Assembly (NCBI GenBank): GCA_018436925.1
Contig: JAHDKI010000017.1
Coordinates: forward strand, 24,288-88,287
From: Syntrophaceae bacterium
GTDB taxonomy: Bacteria; Desulfobacterota; Syntrophia; Syntrophales; Smithellaceae
Direction of reading: 5' to 3'
DNA: 64,000 nt
The position numbers and the translations under genes were made by a program. This document shows, piece by piece, positions 8,459 to 17,254 of this stretch (positions are counted from its first letter, which is position 1; every line of letters starts with the position of its first letter). The notes below the pieces were generated by a model. The model made no database searches. It had not been told where the DNA came from and was given only the letters and a program-made list of their open reading frames with translations.

Positions 8459-9604
8459 ATGATTTCAAAGCGCGCGTCACAATTCACCTCTTTTATTGTC
8501 ATGGATGTTATGGCGAAAGTCGAGGAACTCGAACGCCGGGGAGAACACATCATCCATATGGAGGTGGGCGAACCGGATTTCCCCACGCCGAAAGTTATTG
8601 CCGATGAGGCTATCGACGCGCTTTCCCGCAACAAAACCCGTTACACCCATGCGCTCGGCCTTTTGGAGCTGCGCCAGGCCATCTGCGATTTCTATCAAAA
8701 AGAACACGGCGTGACCATCACGCCGGATCAGGTGCTGGTGTCCACCGGCACGTCGCCGGTTTTGCTCTTCGCGATGCTGGCGATGCTCGACTCAGGCGAT
8801 GAAGTGATCGTCTCCAACCCGCGCTATCCGTGCTATCAGAATTTCATCCTGGCGGCGGGCGGCGCGATGAAAGAAATCCGCACGTATCCCGAAGAGGGGT
8901 TTCAGTACCGCCCCGAAGACATCAAAAAGAACCTTTCGCCGCGCACGAAAGCCATTTTGATCAATTCGCCCTGCAACCCCACGGGCATTGTGATGACAAA
9001 AGATCAGCTTCGCGAAATCGCCCGGTTTGACGGCCCCTACATTCTGTCCGATGAAATTTACTCCGGTCTGTCTTATGACGGCAAGGCCCACTCCATTTTG
9101 GAATTCACAGACCGGGCGTTCGTGATCAACGGCTTTTCCAAGCTCTACGCGATGACCGGCTGGCGTCTGGGGTATTTGATCTTTCCCAAAGCCTTCAGTG
9201 CCGTCATGCAGAAAATTCACCAGAACTTTATGATTTCCGCAAACGGCTTCATTCAATGGGCGGGCATCGCGGCGCTCACCAAAGCCGGCGATGATGTTGC
9301 ACGCATGGTTCAAATCTATGATGAGCGCCGGCGCTATATGCTCGCAAGGCTTAAAGACATGGGATTTGTCATCCATGTTGAGCCGACCGGAGCGTTTTAC
9401 GTGTTGGCCGACGGACGCAAGTTTTTCACGGATTCCTACCGGGAGGCCTTCCGGATTACCGAAGAGGCGAAAGTGGGCGTGACGCCGGGCGTCGATTTCG
9501 GCTCCGGCGGAGAAGGGTTTTTGCGTTTTTCCTACGCCACGTCGATGGAAAACATTACGGAAGGGCTCAACCGGCTGGAGCGATATTTGAAGTCCAAACG
9601 TTGA
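8459..9604 (+). CDS. PLP-dependent class I/II aminotransferase
   Basis: A 381-residue fold-type I aminotransferase of the aspartate/alanine aminotransferase group. Landmarks (numbered from the 8459 start) are the GEPDFPTP substrate loop near 37, the NSPCNPTG loop with N173, D198 and Y201 in the LSDEIYSGLSYDG segment for cofactor ring binding, and K228 in NGFSKLYAMTGWRLGY as the Schiff-base lysine. The terminal FLRFSYATS supplies the carboxylate-binding arginine. It transfers amino groups between an amino acid and a 2-oxo acid; the substrate cannot be read. MISKRAS is a common opening for the family, and AAGG lies about 6 bases ahead of ATG 8459, so that start is preferred over 8453. The dienoyl-CoA isomerase gene follows 41 bases downstream. 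Confidence 0.85.
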   Translation: MISKRASQFTSFIVMDVMAKVEELERRGEHIIHMEVGEPDFPTPKVIADEAIDALSRNKTRYTHALGLLELRQAICDFYQKEHGVTITPDQVLVSTGTSPVLLFAMLAMLDSGDEVIVSNPRYPCYQNFILAAGGAMKEIRTYPEEGFQYRPEDIKKNLSPRTKAILINSPCNPTGIVMTKDQLREIARFDGPYILSDEIYSGLSYDGKAHSILEFTDRAFVINGFSKLYAMTGWRLGYLIFPKAFSAVMQKIHQNFMISANGFIQWAGIAALTKAGDDVARMVQIYDERRRYMLARLKDMGFVIHVEPTGAFYVLADGRKFFTDSYREAFRITEEAKVGVTPGVDFGSGGEGFLRFSYATSMENITEGLNRLERYLKSKR

Positions 9605-9645
9605 AACAAACGCCCGAAGGGCAACGATTCGATAAAGGAGGAATT

Positions 9646-10446
9646 ATGGCTTACAAGTACATTGATTTAAAAATTGAAAATCATGTGGCCACCGTGTCGA
9701 TGGCCAGACTCGATGCGTTAAATGCGCTGAGTTTGGATTTCGCAAGCGAAATCGCTCAGGTCTTTCGCGATATGGCGGATCACGACGGCGTCCGCTGCAT
9801 TATTTTTGCAAGCAAGGCCCGCATCTTCTGCGCCGGACTGGACCTCAAGCAGGCCGCCAGCGGCGATCATTCCTCCGCTAAGGGTATTCTTGATACGATC
9901 AAACACTCGCAGCCGCTTTTTGACTGCTGCAACGCCATCGAGGAATGCCCCAAACCCGTCATCGCGGCGGTGCACGGCAAGTGCATCGGCGGCGGACTCG
10001 ATATGATTTCCGCCTGCGACATCCGCCTTTGCACGGAAGACGCGGTGTTCTGCCTGAAAGAGGCCAATATCGGACTGGTGGCCGATATGGGCGTCTTGCA
10101 GCGGCTGCCCATGATCGTGGGCCAGGGGTTCGCCCGTCAGATGGCCTTTACGGCCGCCAATTACGGCGCGCGCGACGCGGAGAAAATGGGACTGGTCAAC
10201 GAGGTCTTCGCGGATCAGGCGACTTTGATGATCGGCGCGGACAAACTCGCAACGCAAATTGCCGCCAACGCGCCACTGGCGCTGGTGTGCACCAAAGAGG
10301 TCTTGAATTTCAGCCGTTACGTGAATGTGTATGAAGGCATGACACTGGCGATTCAGAAAAACGCCACCCTTTTGTTTTCCGATGATTTGAAGGAAGCGAT
10401 GATCGCCTTTTTGGAGAAACGTCCGGCCGATTTCAAAGGCAAGTAA
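9646..10446 (+). CDS. Crotonase of the delta3,5-delta2,4-dienoyl-CoA isomerase type
   Basis: A 266-residue crotonase. The oxyanion loops are FCAGLDLKQ (61-69) and GKCIGGGLDMISACD (111-125). The acid pattern is D119 (GGGLD), E139 (KEANIGL) and D147 (VADMGVLQRLP). This D/E/D set and the ADxGxLQRLP motif are those of ECH1-type dienoyl-CoA isomerases rather than hydratases, which use two glutamates. It would isomerise 3,5-dienoyl-CoAs formed from odd-positioned double bonds or ring-derived acyl-CoAs. ATG 9646 has a perfect AAAGGAGG five bases upstream; an earlier in-frame ATG at 9601 overlaps the end of the aminotransferase gene and has no such site. It is probably cotranscribed with the aminotransferase and ends at the strong bidirectional terminator at 10467-10500. 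Confidence 0.8.
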   Translation: MAYKYIDLKIENHVATVSMARLDALNALSLDFASEIAQVFRDMADHDGVRCIIFASKARIFCAGLDLKQAASGDHSSAKGILDTIKHSQPLFDCCNAIEECPKPVIAAVHGKCIGGGLDMISACDIRLCTEDAVFCLKEANIGLVADMGVLQRLPMIVGQGFARQMAFTAANYGARDAEKMGLVNEVFADQATLMIGADKLATQIAANAPLALVCTKEVLNFSRYVNVYEGMTLAIQKNATLLFSDDLKEAMIAFLEKRPADFKGK

Positions 10447-10466
10447 AAGACGGTCGGGCAAAAAAC

Positions 10467-10500
10467 AAAAAACCGCGCCGGGCGACCGGCGCGGTTTTTT
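10467..10500. terminator. Strong bidirectional intrinsic terminator
   Basis: A perfect stem of nine GC-rich pairs (10473-10481 with 10486-10494, GCGA loop) is extended by A6 on the left and T6 on the right. It works in both directions and separates the plus-strand isomerase gene from the convergent minus-strand operon ending at 10499. Confidence 0.92.
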
Positions 10501-10705
10501 AATCGTGGTGGGAATGCCCCCGCTCTTTGCGGACATACAGCTTGCAGTCTTCGCCCGATGAGCCGTAAACGTCCACCGACGGCATGCGCATCGATTTGAA
10601 TCCCATCGCCTTGCAGCCGTAAGGGAACTTTGCTTCGTAAGTAATGTAGAAGTGCTCGCAGAAAAAACAGTTGATCAGCGTGCCTTCGTGGTCCTTCTTT
10701 TTCAT
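10499..10705 (-). CDS. Conserved four-cysteine mini-protein
   Basis: A 68-residue protein with cysteines at 13, 16, 31 and 54 (NCFFCEHFYITYE, PYGCKAMGFKS, GEDCKLYV). The CxxC plus two single cysteines could bind one zinc or an iron-sulfur centre. Similar short proteins occur in deltaproteobacteria next to unrelated genes; I do not recognise a proven function. The stop codon lies inside the terminator stem, showing that it is the last gene of the unit. It starts 35 bases after the M16C peptidase stop and is probably cotranscribed. The ribosome-binding site is weak (GGAAAG). Confidence 0.65.
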   Translation of the reverse strand: MKKKDHEGTLINCFFCEHFYITYEAKFPYGCKAMGFKSMRMPSVDVYGSSGEDCKLYVRKERGHSHHD

Positions 10706-10739
10706 CTCGGCTTTCCGTCTCTGAGCGCTTTGCCTGCCC

Positions 10740-13715
10740 CTAAATCAGATTTTCCAGATCGAGTTTTTCGGGAAGCGCCTCGTTGGCCTGAACCAGCTTT
10801 TCCCGCGCCGAATAGACCGCCACCGCCTGACTGCTTGCGGCCCGGGCGAAATATTCGGCAAGCGTTCGGCGGACTTTCTCCGGCGTGGCCGACATAACGG
10901 TGTCGCGAAAAGTCTGGCGCATGGCGTCGGTGGCGCCGGCAAACGAACGGATCATCGCAACATAGCCGCGGCCGGCCGGATCCTGCGGCCGGTCGAGCGC
11001 GCTCAGCGTGCTGATTGCCGCCTTCTCCAGATCGTCCAAAGAAAGCTCGTTTTCGGCATAGAATTTTGCCGCCGCCGAAAAGACATCCAGCGTTCGAACG
11101 ATGTGCGGATCGCGGTAGGACAAAAACGCCATCAGCCCCATGGAAAAATCGAATGCGGACATGCCGCCGTAGGCGCCGCCCTGGACGCGGATGTGTTTGT
11201 ACAGATAGCTGTTGGATAGCTCCTTTGAAGCCAGCATGAGGATCGCCGCCGCCGGGTCGGTATAGGCGGGCGCTTTGAAGACACTGGCCACATAAGACAC
11301 TTGCGTGGGCACGGCGATGCCGGCGCGTCCGGGCCGCAGCTCCGGCTGAGGGTGCGGAGCCATGTTGCCGCCTGCGGGAAGCCGCCGCAGCAGACGGGCA
11401 AGCTGCTCTTCAGCCAGAGCCAGGCCTTGCGCGTCGGCGGTCAAGTTGATCAGAAGATTCGCCCGTGTGAAAATCAGCGCTTTGAGCGCGTCCATCTTGC
11501 CGCGCAAATCGGTTTTCAATTCGTCAAAGTCGCCCGCTTGCCGCTTCACAAAGCCAAATTGGGTGCGGCCGTGCCAAAGCTCGTCTCGATAGGCCGGCAA
11601 AGACAGCCCCGCGCCCGCGGCCCGTTTGGCGAAGATGTGGCCCGACGGCACAACGGCCGATTGCAGACTGTTTTTTCGTTCCGCAATCAGATCCCGCATG
11701 CGGGCCTCCGCGGAAAGATCGCCCGCGCAAAGAATGTCGCCTGCGATATCGACGGCCGCGGCCATATTCCGGTAGAGGGCCTTGAAAGAGAAGATCATTT
11801 TCTGCCAGGCGCCGTCGGCATGGACGGTCAGCCCGGCCGCCAGATCGTAGCCGAAGCCCCCCATGGTCAGAGAAATCCGTTTGGACATGTCGTCATAGCT
11901 GTAGCCGCCCGCGCCCATGCCGCACATCAGTTTTCCCAGAAGCGGCAGATAAATCTGGAGCTCTTCAGGAACGTGGCCGACATCAAAGGCCAGATCGACG
12001 TTGACGATGCCGTTGGTGAAAATATCGTGCTTGAGCGCGGATACGCCGTCGATAGAGGCCGCCTGCGTGGGGATGATGTCCACCTCGCGGGGAATGTCGG
12101 ACAAGCGCAATTTGGGAAGACAAGCCGCCGCCTCGGGGGGATCGGGTTCGGTTTGAAACGCCTTGAGCTTTTTGGCCTGCTCATTGATCGCCGCCAACTG
12201 CGCCTCCGACAGGGCCTTCTTGATTTCGGCCATCTGTCTTTTTTCTTCGTCTTCGATGCGGCGATTAAAATCCGCATCCGGTTCCATGACCGATACCACC
12301 CGGTGAGGATTGTCGATCAGCCATTTTTGCACCGCCTTCTGGAACATGGCCGGATCGGCCGACCAGCCCGATCGGATGGTTTCGATGACGCGGGCGAAAT
12401 CCAGACCGATCAGGGGATCGCCGTCATAGAGCCAGGTCTGAAACACATGGCCCATCAGCGCAATCCCGTATGGGTAGGACCCGCGGGAGATTTCTTTGCC
12501 GTGGAATTCCACCTGGTGCAAGACGCCTTCTATCAGTTCGGGATCAAACCCGTCTGTCACGACTTTTTCCAGCGTGTCGAAAATCAGGCGTTCGATTTTA
12601 TCCGCGTCTTTTGTTTGAACATTGCGAAGCCCCGCGCAGAACATTAGCTGGCGCAGATCCGCCTCGATTCCGCTGGCTGGAGAGAGATCCTCCCCCAGGC
12701 CGGAATCAATCAGCGCCTTGCGCAGCGGGCCTGCCGAAGAGCCGACCAGCAGGCTCGAGATAATCTCCAGCAGAAGCGCCGTGTCGAAATCGCGATTCTC
12801 GGCAAGCCCCCAGGCCACGGTGACGGTTGTCTTTTTTTCCAGGGGTTCTTCCGGGTCGGCCGGGAAAAAACCATGCGCCTGCCGGGGCGCGTCAAAGGCG
12901 GGTTGCGGGTTGATTGTGGAGTTCACCGAAACGCGGTCGAAGCCGGCGAGCATTTCTGCCAGAAACGCGAGGTGTTGTTTTGTCGGAATGTCGCCATAGA
13001 GGAAAAAACGCGCGTTGGCGGGCGAATAGTAGCGGCGGTGATAGTCGCAAAACTGCTCATAGGTGAGCTTTGGAATCACGTTCGGGTCGCCGCCCGAATC
13101 GAAGGCATAGACCGTGTCGGGATAGAGATTTTCCTGGAGCGCCTTATACATAAGCGATTCCGGAGACGAATAGACGCCTTTCATTTCGTTGTAGACGATG
13201 CCCGAGCGGATCAGATCGCTTTGCAGATTGTCGATTTCGGCCGGCTCCAGATGGTGGCCTTCCTGCATGAAGGTTTCGGGCAGCATCCGCGGATGAAAGA
13301 CCAAATCGGTGTACACGCGGGCCAGATTGTAGAAGTCGGCCGGGATCTGACTGGCCACCGGATAGACCGTTTTGTCCGGATACGTAAAGGCGTTGATAAA
13401 CGTCTGCATCGAGGAGCGCATCAGCTCTTTGAAGACGTCTTTGAGCGGATAGGTTTGCGATCCCGCCAACACGGAATGCTCCAGAATGTGCGGCAGGCCC
13501 GTCGAATCGGCAGGCGGCGTCCGAAAGCCGATGGCGTAAAGGTTTTCCCGGTCAAAGGCGTGCAGGTGCAAAACTTTCGCGCCGGTTTTCAGGTGTTCCA
13601 TTTCATAGGCGACAAGCCGCATCGAGACAATCGGCTCGACGCGCAAGACTTGAAATCCGTGTAAGACATCCCCGGCCGCAAGCTCGGCGGCGGGGCAGGT
13701 GTTTGTTTCGGTCAT
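10740..13715 (-). CDS. M16C insulinase-family metallopeptidase (presequence protease-like)
   Basis: A 991-residue protein with the inverted zinc motif HILEH at 76-80 (ligands H76 and H80, catalytic E79), an M16 peptidase domain in the first 250 residues, an M16 inactive-like domain after it, the M16C-associated domain around 450-700, and a C-terminal M16 domain. Length and layout fit the PreP/Cym1 branch, which encloses and degrades unfolded peptides of moderate size. No signal peptide is visible, so it should be cytoplasmic. ATG 13715 is used because GGAG lies eight bases upstream; a TTG two codons earlier is less likely. It lies 37 bases after pyrE on the same strand. Confidence 0.88.
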   Translation of the reverse strand: MTETNTCPAAELAAGDVLHGFQVLRVEPIVSMRLVAYEMEHLKTGAKVLHLHAFDRENLYAIGFRTPPADSTGLPHILEHSVLAGSQTYPLKDVFKELMRSSMQTFINAFTYPDKTVYPVASQIPADFYNLARVYTDLVFHPRMLPETFMQEGHHLEPAEIDNLQSDLIRSGIVYNEMKGVYSSPESLMYKALQENLYPDTVYAFDSGGDPNVIPKLTYEQFCDYHRRYYSPANARFFLYGDIPTKQHLAFLAEMLAGFDRVSVNSTINPQPAFDAPRQAHGFFPADPEEPLEKKTTVTVAWGLAENRDFDTALLLEIISSLLVGSSAGPLRKALIDSGLGEDLSPASGIEADLRQLMFCAGLRNVQTKDADKIERLIFDTLEKVVTDGFDPELIEGVLHQVEFHGKEISRGSYPYGIALMGHVFQTWLYDGDPLIGLDFARVIETIRSGWSADPAMFQKAVQKWLIDNPHRVVSVMEPDADFNRRIEDEEKRQMAEIKKALSEAQLAAINEQAKKLKAFQTEPDPPEAAACLPKLRLSDIPREVDIIPTQAASIDGVSALKHDIFTNGIVNVDLAFDVGHVPEELQIYLPLLGKLMCGMGAGGYSYDDMSKRISLTMGGFGYDLAAGLTVHADGAWQKMIFSFKALYRNMAAAVDIAGDILCAGDLSAEARMRDLIAERKNSLQSAVVPSGHIFAKRAAGAGLSLPAYRDELWHGRTQFGFVKRQAGDFDELKTDLRGKMDALKALIFTRANLLINLTADAQGLALAEEQLARLLRRLPAGGNMAPHPQPELRPGRAGIAVPTQVSYVASVFKAPAYTDPAAAILMLASKELSNSYLYKHIRVQGGAYGGMSAFDFSMGLMAFLSYRDPHIVRTLDVFSAAAKFYAENELSLDDLEKAAISTLSALDRPQDPAGRGYVAMIRSFAGATDAMRQTFRDTVMSATPEKVRRTLAEYFARAASSQAVAVYSAREKLVQANEALPEKLDLENLI

Positions 13716-13752
13716 CGACAATGCTCCAAAAGGATTAATAAAGACGGACGGC

Positions 13753-14334
13753 TCAGCCGGCCTGTTTTTGCGCCCGCAGGTCCATGATTTCCGTCCGGGT
13801 CAGAACCGAGCGCACGTCGTCAACCAGCTTTTGAATATTTTCCCGGCCGCCCTCTTCCCGGTCGATGAGCGTGATGACGCCCTCCACGATTAACCCCGCG
13901 GCGCGCGCCTGCTCAATGGCCGTGATCGTCGAGCCGCCCGTGGTAATGACGTCGTCGATGACGATCACTTTTTCGCCGGCTGAAACGTTGCCCTCCACCG
14001 CGCTTTTCGTGCCGTGCGCTTTGACGTCCTTGCGGACAATGAACGACTTGACCGGCTTTCCTTTCTGATAGGAAATCACGGCCAGAGCGTTGGCGATGGG
14101 ATCGGCGCCCAGCGTGAGCCCGCCCGCCGCGGTGATATTGAGGTCCTTCACCATGTCGAAGACGATTTCGCCGATGAGGTTCATGCCCTCGGGATCGAGT
14201 GTCGTGGGTTTGCAGTTGAAGTAATAATTGCTCTGCTTTCCCGAAGCGAGCGTAAAAGGCGGATTGTCGCTGTATTTGAAAGAGCGCGCGAGAATGATTT
14301 CTCCCAGGCGTTGACGTTTTGCTTCCAGTGTCAT
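13753..14334 (-). CDS. pyrE: Orotate phosphoribosyltransferase
   Basis: A 193-residue type I phosphoribosyltransferase. The PRPP-binding motif VIVIDDVITTGGS lies at 123-135, the flexible catalytic loop RKDVKAHG at 101-108, and the substrate region GGLTLGADPI at 71-80. It forms orotidine 5'-phosphate from orotate and PRPP, the fifth step of pyrimidine synthesis. The start is preceded by AGGAGG. The gene lies 38 bases after the metH-like gene and 37 before the M16C peptidase gene, all on one strand, so a common transcript is likely. Confidence 0.92.
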   Translation of the reverse strand: MTLEAKRQRLGEIILARSFKYSDNPPFTLASGKQSNYYFNCKPTTLDPEGMNLIGEIVFDMVKDLNITAAGGLTLGADPIANALAVISYQKGKPVKSFIVRKDVKAHGTKSAVEGNVSAGEKVIVIDDVITTGGSTITAIEQARAAGLIVEGVITLIDREEGGRENIQKLVDDVRSVLTRTEIMDLRAQKQAG

Positions 14335-14372
14335 GTTGCTTGTGTCCTCCTGTCAGATGATAAATTCGGGTA

Positions 14373-16772
14373 TTACCTGCGTGTCAGTTTATCGACGATT
14401 TTCACGGCCTCGACACCGTCTTTGGCGTAAAATGCGCCGATGGATTGCGCGTAAGCTTCAGTGACCACCGCGCCGCCGACCAGAAACGACGTTTCAAGAC
14501 CTTTGGCGCGCGCCAGCGTAATGACGTCCTTCATGTTGACCATGGTGGTGGTCATCAGCGCCGAAAGACCGATCACGTCGGGGTTTTGTTTCCGGGCCGT
14601 CTCGACGATGGACACGTCGTCCACATCCTTGCCCAGATCCACTACCTCGTAGCCGTGATTGCGCAGAAGCAGCGCCACAATGTTTTTGCCGATGTCATGG
14701 ATGTCGCCCCGCACCGTGGCCAGAAGCACCTTGCCTTTGGTTGCGGCGGCCAAGCGTTTGAGGTGCGGCTCGAGAATATCGAGCCCCTTTTTCATGGCTT
14801 CGGCCGCGCCCATCAGTTGAGGCAAAAAGTAGATCTTCTGTTCATAAAGTTCGCCCACGCGCACGATGGCGGGAATCATGATGCCGTCGACAAGCGCCTG
14901 CGCCTCATTTCCTTCGGAAAGCGCCTGGGCCAGAAGCGCAGGCATGGCCTCACGGTCGCCCCCGGTCACAGCCGCGGCAAGTTTCTCTTTTACGGACAGC
15001 GCCGTTTTGGGCGCATCACCCGCCGGCGCGGTCTGTTGGGTGAAATGCCGGATAAACGCGTCCGTCGCGCCGGGCCGGGCGGAAAGGACGTCGCCTGCGA
15101 ACTTCACATTCATCAGTTCGACGCTGGAGGGATTGGCAATGGCCATGGAAAGCCCGTTGTACTGCGCCATCGCCAGAAAGGCGGCATTGAGCCAGGGACG
15201 GCCCGGCATCCCGAACGACACGTTCGACAGCCCCAGCGTGGTCCGGCTTTTAAAGACCTGCGAGCACCAGCGCACGCAGTCGAGCGTTTCCTGCGCGGCG
15301 CGCGCGTCGGAGGCCACTGCCATGACCAGGCAGTCCACGACGAAGTCGTCTTTGGTCAGGCCCAACGGTCTGGCCTTTTCATAAATGCTTTTGATCACCG
15401 CCTGCCTTTTGACGGCGGTGGCCGGAATATTGCCGTCGGTTAAAGGCAGCAGGATAAACATCGCGCCGTATTTGGCTGCCAGCGGCAAAAGCTTCGCGAT
15501 CTTTTTCTTTTCGCCGGAGATGGAATTGATGAGCATCCGGCCGGGATAAAGCCGCAGCGCCGCTTCGATGGTTTCCGCATTTGCGGAATCGACCGCCAGA
15601 GGCAGGCCGCTTACCGTCGACAAAAGGCCTACGACATTCTTGATCGTGGCGGTTTCGTCGATGCCGGGCATGCCGACATTGACATCCAGAAGATCGGCGC
15701 CCAGCTCTTCCTGCTCGGCGGCCATCTGGCGGATGAGCGTGGTTTTGCCGTCAAGAAGTTCCTGCTGCAAGGCTTTCTTGCCGGTCGGGTTGATCCGTTC
15801 ACCGACCACGACCAGCGGCTGGCGATCGGCAAAGACAAACGCGCTTCGCGCGGAAGACAATGCGGCAATCGATTTGCGCGCGGGTAGTGTCAGTTTTCGC
15901 TTTTTGACGGCACGGGCCAGCGACCGGATGTGCGCGGGCGTCGTGCCGCAGCAGCCGCCCAGCAGATTCGCGCCGGCGTCGATCAGTTTTCGGCCGTGCG
16001 CCGCGAAGGTATCGGCCTGCATGTCAAAGACAGTGTCAAGCCCCACCAGTTTCGGCATACCGGCGTTGGGCTTGGCCAAAAGCGGCACCGTGGCGTAGGG
16101 TTTCATGGCCGCGACGAACTCGACCATTTTCTCCGGGCCGGCAGAACAGTTGCAGCCCACGGCGTCCGCGCCCAGGCTTTGCAGCGTAATCAATGCCGCG
16201 GCAGGCGGCGTGCCGCCGAGGGTGTGGCCGTCTTCTTCATAAGTCATGGACACGAGCGTAAAGATGTCCGCAGTTTCTTTTACGGCCAGAAGCGCCGCGC
16301 GTGTTTCCTGGATGTCGATCATGGTTTCGATAACAATGAGATCGCAGCCGCCTTCAATCAGTCCGGTAACTTGCTCCTTGAATGCGTCCACTGCTTCTTC
16401 GAAAGGCAAGGGCCCGAAAGGCTCCACAAACAGCCCTGTCGGACCGATGTCGCCCGCGACGAGAGCCTTTTTGCCGCAGGCGTTTTTGGCCAGGCGAGCC
16501 AGGTCGCGGTTGATGCGGCGCACGTCGCCTTCCAGACCGTACTGTTTGAGTTTGTAGCGATTGGCGCCGAAGGTGCAGGAATAAACCACCTGCGCCCCGG
16601 CTTGAACATACGAGGCGTGAACCGCTGAAATCACCTGCGGGTTGTCCAGGCACCAGGCCTCGGGGCACACTCCCGAGGGCATGCCGCTTTTTTGCAGCTC
16701 CGTTCCCGTGGCGCCGTCGAGAATAACCGGCCCGGCCTTCAAAAGGCTTTTAATATTCAAGCTCTTGCTCAT
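14373..16772 (-). CDS. metH: Corrinoid methionine synthase lacking the reactivation domain
   Basis: A 799-residue protein with three modules. Residues 1-300 are the homocysteine methyltransferase barrel with zinc cysteines C208, C274 and C275 (GCNCS, LGGCCGTTP). Residues about 315-580 are the pterin (methyl-tetrahydrofolate) barrel starting VVVGERINPTG. Residues about 600-799 are the cobalamin module, with DIHDIG at 690-695 supplying the lower axial histidine H692. Full-length E. coli MetH has about 1227 residues and ends in an AdoMet-binding reactivation domain, which is missing here. Short MetH forms are common in anaerobes, where a separate reactivase serves. No cobalamin riboswitch is evident in the short leader. 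It heads a unit with pyrE and the M16C peptidase. AGGAGAGG precedes the ATG. Confidence 0.9.
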   Translation of the reverse strand: MSKSLNIKSLLKAGPVILDGATGTELQKSGMPSGVCPEAWCLDNPQVISAVHASYVQAGAQVVYSCTFGANRYKLKQYGLEGDVRRINRDLARLAKNACGKKALVAGDIGPTGLFVEPFGPLPFEEAVDAFKEQVTGLIEGGCDLIVIETMIDIQETRAALLAVKETADIFTLVSMTYEEDGHTLGGTPPAAALITLQSLGADAVGCNCSAGPEKMVEFVAAMKPYATVPLLAKPNAGMPKLVGLDTVFDMQADTFAAHGRKLIDAGANLLGGCCGTTPAHIRSLARAVKKRKLTLPARKSIAALSSARSAFVFADRQPLVVVGERINPTGKKALQQELLDGKTTLIRQMAAEQEELGADLLDVNVGMPGIDETATIKNVVGLLSTVSGLPLAVDSANAETIEAALRLYPGRMLINSISGEKKKIAKLLPLAAKYGAMFILLPLTDGNIPATAVKRQAVIKSIYEKARPLGLTKDDFVVDCLVMAVASDARAAQETLDCVRWCSQVFKSRTTLGLSNVSFGMPGRPWLNAAFLAMAQYNGLSMAIANPSSVELMNVKFAGDVLSARPGATDAFIRHFTQQTAPAGDAPKTALSVKEKLAAAVTGGDREAMPALLAQALSEGNEAQALVDGIMIPAIVRVGELYEQKIYFLPQLMGAAEAMKKGLDILEPHLKRLAAATKGKVLLATVRGDIHDIGKNIVALLLRNHGYEVVDLGKDVDDVSIVETARKQNPDVIGLSALMTTTMVNMKDVITLARAKGLETSFLVGGAVVTEAYAQSIGAFYAKDGVEAVKIVDKLTRR

Positions 16773-16805
16773 CGTTGGCCTCTCCTGATTGTCCGTGCCG
16801 GCTTT

Positions 16806-16840
16806 ATACCATCTTTAGACCCGAAGTGGTATTTTTTTTA
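16806..16840 (+). terminator. Hairpin with T8 tract ahead of the 110-residue gene
   Basis: ATACCA (16806-16811) and TGGTAT (16827-16832) form an imperfect stem extended by CTT/AAG, and T8 follows on the plus strand. There is no plus-strand gene just upstream, so it either blocks antisense read-through from the metH leader region or acts as a leader terminator for the next gene. Which one cannot be decided. Confidence 0.4.
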
Positions 16841-16897
16841 GGGCTTTGCTAAAGGAGAGGACGGATCGTTCAATACTGCTAAGACAGGGAGGCGACG

Positions 16898-17230
16898 ATG
16901 GATTTTGAAACCTCGGCCATCGCACGATGGCTCGATGAACAGGAGAAAAAGGGCATTGATGTCTCGCGGATTGCTTTGCCCGATGATCTGGCCAATGATG
17001 AGGCGCCTGATGAAACGGTGTATTTCAAGGAAATTCGGCCTTGCAGCATTTTATGCACCGGCACGCATCCGTTTGCCACAGTCGAACGCTTCGGCCGGTG
17101 GTTTTTAAGCCGGGGGCGCGATCGGGACGAAGGGCCGCACACCGACCTGCCTGCCTGGTGGTTTTTTACCAAAGATCGGGAAGCCGCCGTCCGGACGGCA
17201 AAATCGCATATCGGAGATACGAAAAGATAG
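16898..17230 (+). CDS. Hypothetical protein, 110 residues
   Basis: I do not recognise this protein. It is rich in charged and aromatic residues, has no signal peptide or membrane segment, and contains FKEIRPCSILCTGTHPFATVERFGRWFLSRGRD, suggesting a small globular cytoplasmic protein. A good ribosome-binding site (GGGAGGCGACG) precedes the ATG, and codon use resembles the neighbours, which supports a real gene. It stands alone on the plus strand between two minus-strand units. The T-rich hairpin at 16806-16840 lies about 60 bases upstream. Confidence 0.6.
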   Translation: MDFETSAIARWLDEQEKKGIDVSRIALPDDLANDEAPDETVYFKEIRPCSILCTGTHPFATVERFGRWFLSRGRDRDEGPHTDLPAWWFFTKDREAAVRTAKSHIGDTKR

Positions 17231-17254
17231 CGAAAGCCGGCTGTTCATGGAAGG

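Noticed and set aside
11301..12647. 448-codon plus-strand open frame inside the M16C peptidase gene
   Set aside because: It is the antisense shadow of a GC-rich gene; arginine/histidine-rich with no recognisable domain, and the minus-strand protein has complete family motifs.
14445..15443. 332-codon plus-strand open frame over metH
   Set aside because: Antisense shadow of a clear three-module corrinoid enzyme.
16779..16840. GG-N10-GC on the minus strand ahead of metH as a sigma-54 site
   Set aside because: The -12 half reads CCGGCA instead of TTGCW, so the match is too poor.
16773..16897. Possible cobalamin or SAM riboswitch ahead of metH
   Set aside because: The leader is short and I could not find a B12-box or SAM-type conserved core.
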